The position numbers and the translations under genes are program-made. Below, in pieces: positions 1 to 6,150 of a stretch of DNA of 11,169 bases (position 1 is the first letter of the stretch; every line of letters starts with the position of its first letter). Origin of the DNA: Opitutia bacterium UBA5964 (GTDB taxonomy: Bacteria > Verrucomicrobiota > Verrucomicrobiia > Opitutales > Coraliomargaritaceae); the NCBI GenBank assembly GCA_002430605.1, contig DJBY01000107.1, forward strand, positions 1-11,169. The letters are read 5' to 3'. Below the pieces are notes generated by a model. It saw nothing but the letters and a program-made list of their open reading frames with translations, was not told the DNA's origin and searched no databases.

Positions 1-108
1 CAGTATTCAGGTGCGCACTATATGTCAGGATAGTCGAATTGACAATCAAGCTTTTGATGAACGGGGACAAGAGTGGCCCGTCTCCTCACGGCAGTCCACA
101 CGCTCTTA

Positions 109-801
109 TCATTCAAATTGCTTACGAAACTCAGCAAAGGTTCCGCGCAACTCGTCTAGTTCGGCTTCCAGTAATACAACTCGCTCTTCGAGTTGACCGA
201 TCCGCTCATTGCGCTGTTGCACAGCTTCGACCGCAGGACTGGCAATCGTGGGTGCTGCAGTACTTACCTCAGGTTCCGTATTTGCACCACACAACAAGTG
301 CATATAGCGGGCTTCTTTTTGTCCAGGTGCTCGGTCAAATCGACGCCACAGCGGCAGTGCGACATCTTCCAACGTCTCCGCGATCTCCGCCTCCACCGCT
401 TCTGTATTCACAAACGAATACATGCGCTCCGAGCGTGTGCGCAGCTCTCCAGAGGTTTGTGCCCCACGCAGCAACAGAACAGCCAGCAACGCCTGACTCG
501 GCACAGTCAGCCCCAAGCGCTCTTCAATCCGATGCTTGTACTTTTGCACCCGTGAACCCGCGCCATCGACGCGATAGAGTAAATGCTTCCCACGTAAGCC
601 TTCAACCGCTTCAGCAACAATATCTTCATCGTAACTAACAACTGGATCACGGTTCGTCTTCTGATTACAAGCCGTCACCAGACCATTAAAAGTCAACGGA
701 TACGCAGTCGGCGTAGTCACCGCCTTCTCCATCAAGCAACCAAGCACACGTGCTTCTTCAGTCGTTAAAATCAACGCATCTTCGTGTTCGGCAAATTCCA
801 T
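109..801 (-). CDS. yceH: YceH/DUF480 (UPF0502) family protein
   Basis: The 230-residue product matches the YceH family along its length. Seen: an N-terminal block with EARVLGCLMEKAVTTP (residues 16-31), TACNQKTNRDPV (43-54) and GSRVQKYKHR (82-91), then LLLRGAQTSGELRTRSERMY (109-128) and EARYMHLLCG (163-172), all hallmarks of the family. The family fold is two winged-helix domains in tandem; here they would span about 10-92 and 95-172. The tail (about 190-228) is rich in E, L and R with heptad-like spacing and should form a coiled coil, probably for self-association. No biochemical function is established for the family, though the fold suggests DNA binding. The ATG is preceded by a weak GGA. 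The gene starts 47 bases after the second permease stops and could be read through from the metal operon. The family call is firm; the role is unknown. Confidence 0.93.
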   Translation of the reverse strand: MEFAEHEDALILTTEEARVLGCLMEKAVTTPTAYPLTFNGLVTACNQKTNRDPVVSYDEDIVAEAVEGLRGKHLLYRVDGAGSRVQKYKHRIEERLGLTVPSQALLAVLLLRGAQTSGELRTRSERMYSFVNTEAVEAEIAETLEDVALPLWRRFDRAPGQKEARYMHLLCGANTEPEVSTAAPTIASPAVEAVQQRNERIGQLEERVVLLEAELDELRGTFAEFRKQFE

Positions 802-848
802 TATTCCAAGTTACAGAAAAAGCAGGTCAAGACGACGCAGAAACGCAG

Positions 849-1805
849 TTAACCAATCATATTCTCAGTTTCCACAACTGCTTCCAAGCAGCGAAACTTT
901 TTTACCAAAATCCCATGGCGCGGGGCACAAAACAATACGATGGCAAAAATCACGCCCGCCATCACCGCCATCATTCCTGAGGTCGAAGTCGCATCGACCA
1001 CTGCAGGATCGAACCCCATCCAGCTCGGCAGGAAAATTGCAGAAACATGCCCCATCACTGCGGCGACAACTGCCAGCACCGCACTAAGGATGACCATCAG
1101 GTCTAATCGATCCGTTAATAGATGAGCGGTCGCAGCAGGCACAATCAACATCGCAATAACGATGATACTGCCGACCGCTTCAAACGCCGCCACCGTCGTG
1201 ATAGCGACCAAAGTCATCAGCATATAATGCATTAAATTGGCGTTGATTCCCATCGTTGTGGCGAGTTCCGAATCAAAGGATGAGATGCGGAGCTCTTTAA
1301 AAAACAACACCACGAACAAAAAGTTCAGCACACACACTGGCGCCAAAACGATCACCGCACGCGGCACTTCCCAGACGGAGCCAAACACTAGCGGTCGCCA
1401 GACTACCTCGAGCGGCGTCAACTCAATCGCACCATACAGCACACAGCTCGCATCGAGATCGACATGATCCGCCGCTTGCACGATCAGCAAAAGTCCCAGC
1501 GCAAACAACGTGGTAAAGACGATTCCCATCGACGCACCCTCGTCCACCTTGCCAAAACGGCTAACCCACTGAGTAAAAATAGCCGTCAATACGCCAACCA
1601 CCGCCGCACCGATAAACATCGTCAAACTCGCACGAGCGCCCGTGATTAAGAATGCAATCGCCAAGCCCGGCAGCACCGCATGGCTAATCGCATCGCCCAT
1701 CATGCTCATTTTACGCAACACTAAGAAGTTGCCCAAAAGCGCGCACGACACCGCCGCCAAAATGCCGACCACCACAATCCATGTATCTATTGAATACCAA
1801 GTCAT
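849..1805 (-). CDS. Metal ABC transporter permease, TroD/MntD/YtgD type
   Basis: This is an integral membrane permease of the ABC-3 family (Mn/Zn/Fe importers), 318 residues. It has eight or so hydrophobic segments and the family signature MMGDAISHAVLPG at 35-47. The FDSELATTMG segment (177-186), after the central membrane spans, is the probable ATPase-coupling region. An in-frame start 18 codons further upstream exists but would overlap the preceding gene. The ATG at 1803-1805 is preferred because it follows that gene's TAG by only four bases and has GGGAG nine bases upstream. It would pair with the other permease (1810-3165) as a heterodimeric channel. Unlike that partner it has no regulatory extension and ends shortly after its last membrane span. 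The metal cannot be read from this protein. Confidence 0.93.
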   Translation of the reverse strand: MTWYSIDTWIVVVGILAAVSCALLGNFLVLRKMSMMGDAISHAVLPGLAIAFLITGARASLTMFIGAAVVGVLTAIFTQWVSRFGKVDEGASMGIVFTTLFALGLLLIVQAADHVDLDASCVLYGAIELTPLEVVWRPLVFGSVWEVPRAVIVLAPVCVLNFLFVVLFFKELRISSFDSELATTMGINANLMHYMLMTLVAITTVAAFEAVGSIIVIAMLIVPAATAHLLTDRLDLMVILSAVLAVVAAVMGHVSAIFLPSWMGFDPAVVDATSTSGMMAVMAGVIFAIVLFCAPRHGILVKKFRCLEAVVETENMIG

Positions 1806-1809
1806 GTTT

Positions 1810-3165
1810 CTAATCTCCCGGTTTGATTGGGTGTGGGCTCGCCGGCACTTCGAGATCATTGGCAGTGCGCAGTTTGATTAACTTCTCCTCAAGCAGCGCG
1901 ACTAATTTCTCGCCCAGTACATGCTCAACCTCATCCGCATCGCGATCAACTCGGCTCGTTGCCACATCGGCATATTCGATCAAATACAATTCCCAGAGGC
2001 GGTGATTACGCGTCGCCTGTGCCGCAGCATCCAGTCCTACTTGGGTCAACAGGATCGCATCATTTTTACGCACCGCATCGATCAATCCCTGATGATACGC
2101 GCGCGACAAGTAATGCCGCAATTGCCGATCAGTCCAGGTGCGCCGGCCCCGCAGCTGACGAAACGGCACCGCGCGAATACTCACACCATCCATGCGCTGA
2201 CCATCGGCTTCCAAAATTTCATACAACGCACGGAGTAAATGTTGGCGACCAACACTTCGCTTCAAATTCAACTGTCGCATAAAGCGAACCAGCACGCCTC
2301 GCTCGATGCCAAACAGCATACTGAATAGAAACAGAGACGCTGCCACTAATACGATTAACGCACCCGCAGGCATGTTTGGAATTAAGGCACTCACACTCGC
2401 GCCCAGCCAGCCGCTCACACCGCCGATCACGGCAGAGAGTAATAACATCTGATCCAGTCGATCCGTCCAAAACCGCGCAGCCGCTGCTGGCGTGATCAGA
2501 AAAGCAATAATCAGAATCAATCCCACCGCTTGTAACCCCGCGACAGTCACCGCAGTGACCAACGCAAGGAGCAGCACATCGAGCCACTTAACCGGCCAAC
2601 CCTGTGCCGCCGCATAGACTTCATCGAAACACAGCAGGCGGAATTCCTTAAACAGTAAGACCGAAAGCAACAGCACACAGGCAGTCACGACTACTAACAG
2701 CCTAAAATCGCTCAATACCATCGACGCAGTCTTACCATAAATAAATGATTCCAAACCAGCCGCAGCGCCGTCCGGCATCTTGGTAACCATCGTCAATAAT
2801 GCGACACCCGCACCGAAGAATACGCTCAGCACAATCCCCATCGCTGCGTCATCCTTAATACGCGAGTGGTTACGAATAAACAAAACCGTCGCACAGCCCA
2901 ACACTCCAGTCACCGTAGCTCCGAACAATAATAGCGGCAACGACTTGCCCTGCCCACCCAGCATCACCCCAACAAAGAAAGCGAGGCACACGCCGGGCAA
3001 TGTCGCATGTGAAAGGGTATCTCCCATCAAGGACCGCTTACGTAACAACAAGAAGCCACCCATCAGTCCACAGGCACAGCCCAACAGCATGGTGCAAATG
3101 ACCACCAGCCGCGTATTGTAATTCCGCAGCAGTAGGACGTCGAGGATCTCTGGAAGTTCGAACAT
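1810..3165 (-). CDS. Metal ABC permease fused to a DtxR/MntR-type repressor (YtgCR-like)
   Basis: The product is 451 residues, against about 280-300 for a plain ABC-3 permease. Residues 1-295 are the permease, with LMGDTLSHATLPG at 46-58, the coupling segment FDEVYAAAQGW at 180-190 and many hydrophobic helices. Residues 307-430 read as a DtxR-family regulator. A first helix (GRQHLLRALYEILEADG, 306-322) leads to a helix-turn-helix and wing (TWTDRQLRHYLSRAYHQGL, then ILLTQVGLDAA, 343-381). The dimerisation and metal-binding domain follows (RNHRLWELYL 386-395, DEVEHVL 411-417). Candidate ligands are H388, E392, D411, E414 and H415. Known: chlamydial YtgCR has this architecture and its YtgR part is released as an iron-dependent repressor. 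Inferred: the same division of labour here. The ATG at 3163-3165 has GGGGA about 12 bases upstream, 16 bases after the ATPase stop; a longer in-frame version would overlap the ATPase. Confidence 0.94.
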   Translation of the reverse strand: MFELPEILDVLLLRNYNTRLVVICTMLLGCACGLMGGFLLLRKRSLMGDTLSHATLPGVCLAFFVGVMLGGQGKSLPLLLFGATVTGVLGCATVLFIRNHSRIKDDAAMGIVLSVFFGAGVALLTMVTKMPDGAAAGLESFIYGKTASMVLSDFRLLVVVTACVLLLSVLLFKEFRLLCFDEVYAAAQGWPVKWLDVLLLALVTAVTVAGLQAVGLILIIAFLITPAAAARFWTDRLDQMLLLSAVIGGVSGWLGASVSALIPNMPAGALIVLVAASLFLFSMLFGIERGVLVRFMRQLNLKRSVGRQHLLRALYEILEADGQRMDGVSIRAVPFRQLRGRRTWTDRQLRHYLSRAYHQGLIDAVRKNDAILLTQVGLDAAAQATRNHRLWELYLIEYADVATSRVDRDADEVEHVLGEKLVALLEEKLIKLRTANDLEVPASPHPIKPGD

Positions 3166-3181
3166 GCTAAGTGTCAATCCC

Positions 3182-3991
3182 CTACAAAGACTTCGCCAGC
3201 TCATCGGCTGCCTCACTCAGCAGCGAGAGTTTACCACCATAAGTTTTGCGGAGATTCTCTTGAGTAAAGACATCCTTTGTTGGCCCCGATGCGACCACGC
3301 GCATGTTCAACAACACCGTCCAATCAAAATATTGAGGCACCGTCGCCAAATCGTGGTGTACCACCAAGCAGGTTTTCCCACGTTGCTGGAGTTCCTTCAA
3401 CAGCGCAACGATTGCTCGCTCGGTCGCTGCATCGACAGCGGCAAACGGCTCATCCATAAAATAAATATCCGCATCCTGCACCAAAGCACGCGCAAGGAAA
3501 GTGCGCTGTTGCTGACCGCCCGAAAGCTGACTGATCTGACGATGCGCATAGTCCGCCAGCCCGACACGATCCAATGCTTGCAGTGCCAATGCCTTTGAGC
3601 GCTTATTCACCCGGCGAAACCAACCGAGCTGGCCGTAGGTGCCCATCGCCACCACATCGAGCGCACTGACCGGGAAATCCCAGTCCACACTCTCACGTTG
3701 CGGCACATACCCGACCCGCTTGCGCGCCTTGCCATACGACTCGCCGAAGATCGACACCTCGCCTGACGTACGCGGAATCAAATCGAGACACGCTTTAATC
3801 AAAGTACTCTTACCCGCACCATTCGGCCCGACGATACTCACCAGCTTGCCAGCAGGGATCTCTAAATCAATGTCCCACACCACAGGCTTGCGATGATATG
3901 CCACCGTCAAATCCCGGATCACAAGCGGCAGCGGATTCTGCTCAAAGACCTTCGTTAATGGCTGTATGGTTTGTTTGGATACTGCGTTCAT
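3182..3991 (-). CDS. Metal ABC transporter ATP-binding protein, TroB/MntB/YtgB type
   Basis: This cytoplasmic ATPase of 269 residues powers import through the two permeases encoded just downstream. Motifs in order: Walker A GPNGAGKST (55-63), Q-loop VPQ (96-98), signature LSGGQ (156-160), Walker B IYFMDEP (176-182) and the H-loop histidine in VVHHDL (H213). The stretch SVDWDFPVSALDVVAMG (101-117) after the Q-loop is characteristic of the Mn/Zn/Fe subfamily rather than of siderophore or vitamin B12 importers. A 20-residue leader precedes the first strand. The ATG at 3989-3991 has no convincing Shine-Dalgarno sequence; the bases before it are A/T rich. The gene is separated from the binding-protein gene by 186 bases containing an inverted repeat, so its expression may not simply follow that of the first gene. 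Confidence 0.96.
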   Translation of the reverse strand: MNAVSKQTIQPLTKVFEQNPLPLVIRDLTVAYHRKPVVWDIDLEIPAGKLVSIVGPNGAGKSTLIKACLDLIPRTSGEVSIFGESYGKARKRVGYVPQRESVDWDFPVSALDVVAMGTYGQLGWFRRVNKRSKALALQALDRVGLADYAHRQISQLSGGQQQRTFLARALVQDADIYFMDEPFAAVDAATERAIVALLKELQQRGKTCLVVHHDLATVPQYFDWTVLLNMRVVASGPTKDVFTQENLRKTYGGKLSLLSEAADELAKSL

Positions 3992-4008
3992 AAGGATCTA
4001 TTTTTATT

Positions 4009-4124
4009 GCCACGAAAAGGCGCAAAAAAATTAAAGTAATATAGATTATGTAGAGCGTTTAATGAACCCTTTTAAACCATCTAGGTTATTGCACCCATCT
4101 AGCTTTTTTGTGGTTCTTGGTGCC
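4009..4124. repeat. Degenerate inverted-repeat element between binding-protein and ATPase genes
   Basis: Two 22-base arms, at 4009-4030 and 4103-4124, are inverted copies of each other with about 15 of 22 positions matching, the best part being a run of six A/T pairs. They enclose 72 A/T-rich bases. Within these are two short direct copies of CCATCTAG followed by (G/C)TT, near 4077 and 4093. The left arm, read on the minus strand, contains GCGCCTTTTCGTGGC, which resembles a phrase I recall as a common intergenic repeat in Verrucomicrobia; this is from memory and not checked. The rest of the gap up to 4177 is G+C rich and has no gene. It may be a decayed mobile repeat or an RNA structure affecting the downstream operon genes. 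Confidence 0.4.
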
Positions 4125-4177
4125 TTTGGCTTCGCCCTTCGGTTGAGTGTCGCTGCGCTCGGAATGTGGCCGAATAA

Positions 4178-5206
4178 TCAGTGTGCCACTCCAGTTAATT
4201 TGCCCTGCATGCCCAGTTCAGGAGCCGCGCCACCAAGCGCACGGGTGATCGTGGTAATATTGCTGTCGATCATCCCGATGTAAGTCCCTTCGTAAGTTCC
4301 AGCTTGCCCCATCGCATCCGAAAACAACGCTCCACCAATCCGCACCGCATGCCCGCGTGCATTTGCACCTTCCACCAAGGCACGCACATTCTTGTCAGCC
4401 ACAGAGGTTTCGACGAAAACCGCTGGAATCTGCTGTTCTACGATGTAGTTGACCAAGTCCTCCAAGTCCCGCACTCCAGCTTCAGACTCAGTGCTCACAC
4501 CTTGAATACCTCGGACAGTTAGCCCCGTAGCGCGGCCCAAATAATTAAACGCATCGTGCGCCGTCACCAACACACGCTTCGATTCTGGAATCGATCCAAT
4601 CGCCTGCTGTGCATACGCACCCAAGGCTTCCAACTGTTTTACGTAAGCGGTTGCATTGGCAGCATAAATATCCGCATGGGCTGGATCGAAACTCGACAGC
4701 GTCTCCGCTACCACTGGCACGACTTGCATCCAGCCCCGCACATCCATCCACACGTGTGGATCCGTGTGCTCGGAGCCATCATCTTTCTGCAATAGATAAT
4801 CCGAAGTCTCAAAGATCGCTTCAGCCACCGCCTTGACTGGTTTCCCTGAACTCGCCACGCGCATCAGCACCGCCGTCATTTTACCTTCAAGCAACAGACC
4901 ATTATAAAAAATCACATCCGCAGTACTGAGCTTTACCACATCACTCCGAGTTGGCTTGTAAAGGTGCGGGTCGACACCTTCACCAATGATCCCCTCGACC
5001 TGCGCGTAGTCGCCCGCGATATTACGCACGATGTCCGTAATCATGCCGACCGTGCACACCACCGTATAGGGCTCTGCCGCATGGCTCGAGGAATCGACAT
5101 CCGACGATGACTCTGAGCGGTCACAGCCAGTTAAAAACGCCGTAACAATTACGAGGCTCGAAAAGATAAAGTATGGTCTGTCAAATTTGATACTTTGAAT
5201 AGTCAA
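4178..5206 (-). CDS. Metal-binding lipoprotein of the ABC importer, TroA/YtgA type (cluster A-1)
   Basis: The product, 342 residues, is the extracytoplasmic solute-binding protein that hands the metal to the permeases. The N-terminus is a lipoprotein signal: a hydrophobic stretch then the lipobox LTGC with C28 as the lipidated residue, followed by a Ser/Asp-rich linker. Four likely metal ligands are visible: H81 (DPHLYKP), H151 (DPHVWMD), H217 (TAHDAFNYLG) and D297 (LFSDAMG). The H-H-H-D set resembles TroA; Mn-specific PsaA has Glu at the third position. The long His-rich loop typical of many ZnuA proteins is absent. Metal choice (Mn, Fe or Zn) stays open. The start is a TTG at 5204-5206; there is no in-frame ATG or GTG nearby and no Shine-Dalgarno sequence, and a stop codon lies about 20 bases upstream. 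This TTG lies inside a perfect palindrome. Confidence 0.93.
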   Translation of the reverse strand: MTIQSIKFDRPYFIFSSLVIVTAFLTGCDRSESSSDVDSSSHAAEPYTVVCTVGMITDIVRNIAGDYAQVEGIIGEGVDPHLYKPTRSDVVKLSTADVIFYNGLLLEGKMTAVLMRVASSGKPVKAVAEAIFETSDYLLQKDDGSEHTDPHVWMDVRGWMQVVPVVAETLSSFDPAHADIYAANATAYVKQLEALGAYAQQAIGSIPESKRVLVTAHDAFNYLGRATGLTVRGIQGVSTESEAGVRDLEDLVNYIVEQQIPAVFVETSVADKNVRALVEGANARGHAVRIGGALFSDAMGQAGTYEGTYIGMIDSNITTITRALGGAAPELGMQGKLTGVAH

Positions 5207-5211
5207 AGTAT
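5190..5211. promoter_or_regulatory. Candidate operator: perfect 9-4-9 palindrome at the start of the metal operon
   Basis: The arms ATACTTTGA and TCAAAGTAT are perfect inverted copies separated by four bases (ATAG on the plus strand). The 22-base size and A/T-rich symmetry suit a dimeric winged-helix regulator such as a DtxR/MntR-family protein. The site overlaps the TTG start codon of the binding-protein gene and lies just downstream of promoter-like hexamers, where a bound repressor would block transcription. It does not match the DtxR consensus closely, so the link to the regulator domain at 1810-3165 is inferred from position and symmetry. Confidence 0.6.
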
Positions 5212-5255
5212 GAAGAAATATATGTCAACTTGCAAAAGAAAGACCTACTAGTCTT
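5200..5255 (-). promoter_or_regulatory. Candidate promoter region of the metal operon
   Basis: On the minus strand a perfect TTGACA (-35 type) lies at 5223-5228. Seventeen bases on is TGACTA (5200-5205), a poor -10 that would place the transcript start inside the coding region. An alternative pairing is TTGCAA (5230-5235) with CATACT (5207-5212), also 17 bases apart, each matching four of six consensus bases. TATATT at 5217-5222 is another -10 candidate. All imply a very short or absent leader before the TTG. A second small palindrome, AAGAC-N6-GTCTT, lies at 5240-5255. The region is promoter-like, but which elements are used cannot be decided by eye. Confidence 0.35.
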
Positions 5256-5399
5256 AATTCTTGGATTCGCCCGAACCTATTAGCTGGATGAGAAGCGAAA
5301 AAAACGCCCGTGTTTCCGTCAGCAAGCAGTAGCGCTCACAGCCAGTTTCTCGTAAGCCAATCAAAGTAATATTCCATCAGCAGCCGAAGAATCACGAAA

Positions 5400-5882
5400 A
5401 TGAATGACTACATTTTATTCACCGATGGTAGTGTCGATGCACAGACGAAGACTGGCTCTGGCGCCTCACTCTTGATTCGAACAAATGAAGTATCGCTACC
5501 ACTGAAGATGCTACGCCATCGCATTCAGATTCAGCAGTTCGTAAAAACCTCTTCAACTAAGCTAGAGCTACAGACCCTGCTCTGGGCCCTGTCCGAATTA
5601 GCCCAGGACTGCGATCATCTCACGATTTATACCGACTCGCAAAACATCGTCAATCTGGCTGAGCGTCGGGCACGGTTCGAAACCCACGACTACCATTCGA
5701 AAAGAGGCCTACCGCTGCGCAACACCGAGCTCTACCAAGCCTATTTTCGCAGCACTGATCCCTTAAACTTTGAACTAATCAAAGTGAAAGGGCATCAATC
5801 ATCGCAAAAGCGTAGTCCGGTCGACCAGCTGTTCGCGCTCGTCGACAAGGCCTCGCGCAAAGCGCGATTAGCGACAAAATGA
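5400..5882 (+). CDS. Ribonuclease H-like protein (RNase HI family)
   Basis: The 160-residue product is close to the 155 residues of E. coli RNase HI and has the same order of catalytic motifs: D9 in FTDGS, E56 in STKLELQTLLWAL, D79 in YTDSQ, H132 in VKGH, then the final acidic residue. Such enzymes cut the RNA strand of RNA-DNA hybrids using two metal ions. The last Asp is ambiguous: D142 has the E. coli spacing from the histidine, but D149 sits in VDKASRKA, which resembles the usual DxLAR(K)A motif. The sequence is otherwise divergent from E. coli RnhA, so it could be an additional paralogue rather than the housekeeping enzyme. It is the only plus-strand gene, divergent from the metal operon with 193 bases between. 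The ATG has only a weak purine-rich stretch (GAAGAA) upstream. Confidence 0.88.
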   Translation: MNDYILFTDGSVDAQTKTGSGASLLIRTNEVSLPLKMLRHRIQIQQFVKTSSTKLELQTLLWALSELAQDCDHLTIYTDSQNIVNLAERRARFETHDYHSKRGLPLRNTELYQAYFRSTDPLNFELIKVKGHQSSQKRSPVDQLFALVDKASRKARLATK

Positions 5883-5916
5883 GAAGCGGCACCTTTGATT
5901 CGATCTAGGCAAGACT

Positions 5917-5961
5917 GAAGGGAATCGTCTCGATGTCCGCGCATTTCCTTCGCCAGTTTTT
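5917..5961 (+). terminator. Possible rho-independent terminator of the RNase H-like gene
   Basis: GAAGGGAAT (5917-5925) can pair with ATTTCCTTC (5943-5951), nine pairs with one G-U, over a 17-base loop. A run of five T (5957-5961) follows, offset by five bases (GCCAG). It lies 34 bases after the stop codon. The loop is long and the T-run is not immediately adjacent, so the call is tentative. Confidence 0.4.
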
Positions 5962-5990
5962 ATCGCAATAGAAAGGACCTCCCGATCTAA

Positions 5991-6069
5991 CCACGGACGC
6001 CGAGGACGGCATCCCTCCACCAAAAATAGTAAGCAAATTGCCTTTGTATTTTTGTTGAGACCGCCTCCT
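5991..6069 (+). repeat. Single arm of an interspersed repeat (copy 1)
   Basis: This stretch shares three blocks, in order, with the element at 9761-9963: CCACGGACGCCGAGGACGGC (5991-6010), TCCCTCCAC (6012-6020) and TGTATTTTTG followed by GAGAC and CCTCCT (6045-6069). The first block matches the reverse complement of 9812-9837 with a few changes. The middle, around AAGCAAATTGCC, matches the reverse complement of the left arm there. Only one arm is present; no inverted partner is visible on its left side. It lies in the gap between the convergent RNase H-like and ftsH genes. Confidence 0.65.
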
Positions 6070-6080
6070 AGCATGAGCCC

Positions 6081-6125
6081 TACAAAACAAAAAAGGCTAC
6101 TTCCAAATATGGAAAGCAGCCTTTT
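6081..6125 (-). terminator. Rho-independent terminator of ftsH
   Basis: AAAAGGCT (6091-6098) and AGCCTTTT (6118-6125) form a perfect 8-pair outer stem. TTCC/GGAA continues it inside, after a small internal loop, around AAATAT. Read on the minus strand, the hairpin starts 26 bases after the ftsH stop codon and runs into TTTTTTGTTTTGTA. This is a classical terminator in the ftsH direction. Confidence 0.88.
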
Positions 6126-6150
6126 GAAAATTCAACTCTGAATCAGAAAC

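Noticed and set aside
62..80. ACGGG/CCCGT inverted pair near the left edge as a terminator for the YceH gene
   Set aside because: The stem is only five pairs over a long loop and has no T-run on the minus strand.
39..638. A 199-codon plus-strand open frame
   Set aside because: It lies opposite the well-supported YceH gene, its translation is low in recognisable motifs, and its composition is that of an antisense shadow.
1810..3165. The permease-regulator fusion as an assembly artefact joining two genes
   Set aside because: The reading frame is continuous, the linker is short and plausible, and the same fusion is known from chlamydial YtgCR.
4077..4105. Two short direct copies of CCATCTAG with a 7-8 base gap, considered as a regulatory or CRISPR-like repeat
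   Set aside because: There are only two copies of about 8 bases with no regular spacers; CRISPR is excluded and chance is likely.
4062..4283. A 73-codon plus-strand open frame starting in the gap between binding-protein and ATPase genes
   Set aside because: It runs into the antisense strand of the binding-protein gene, overlaps the inverted-repeat arm, and has no ribosome binding site or family similarity that I can see.
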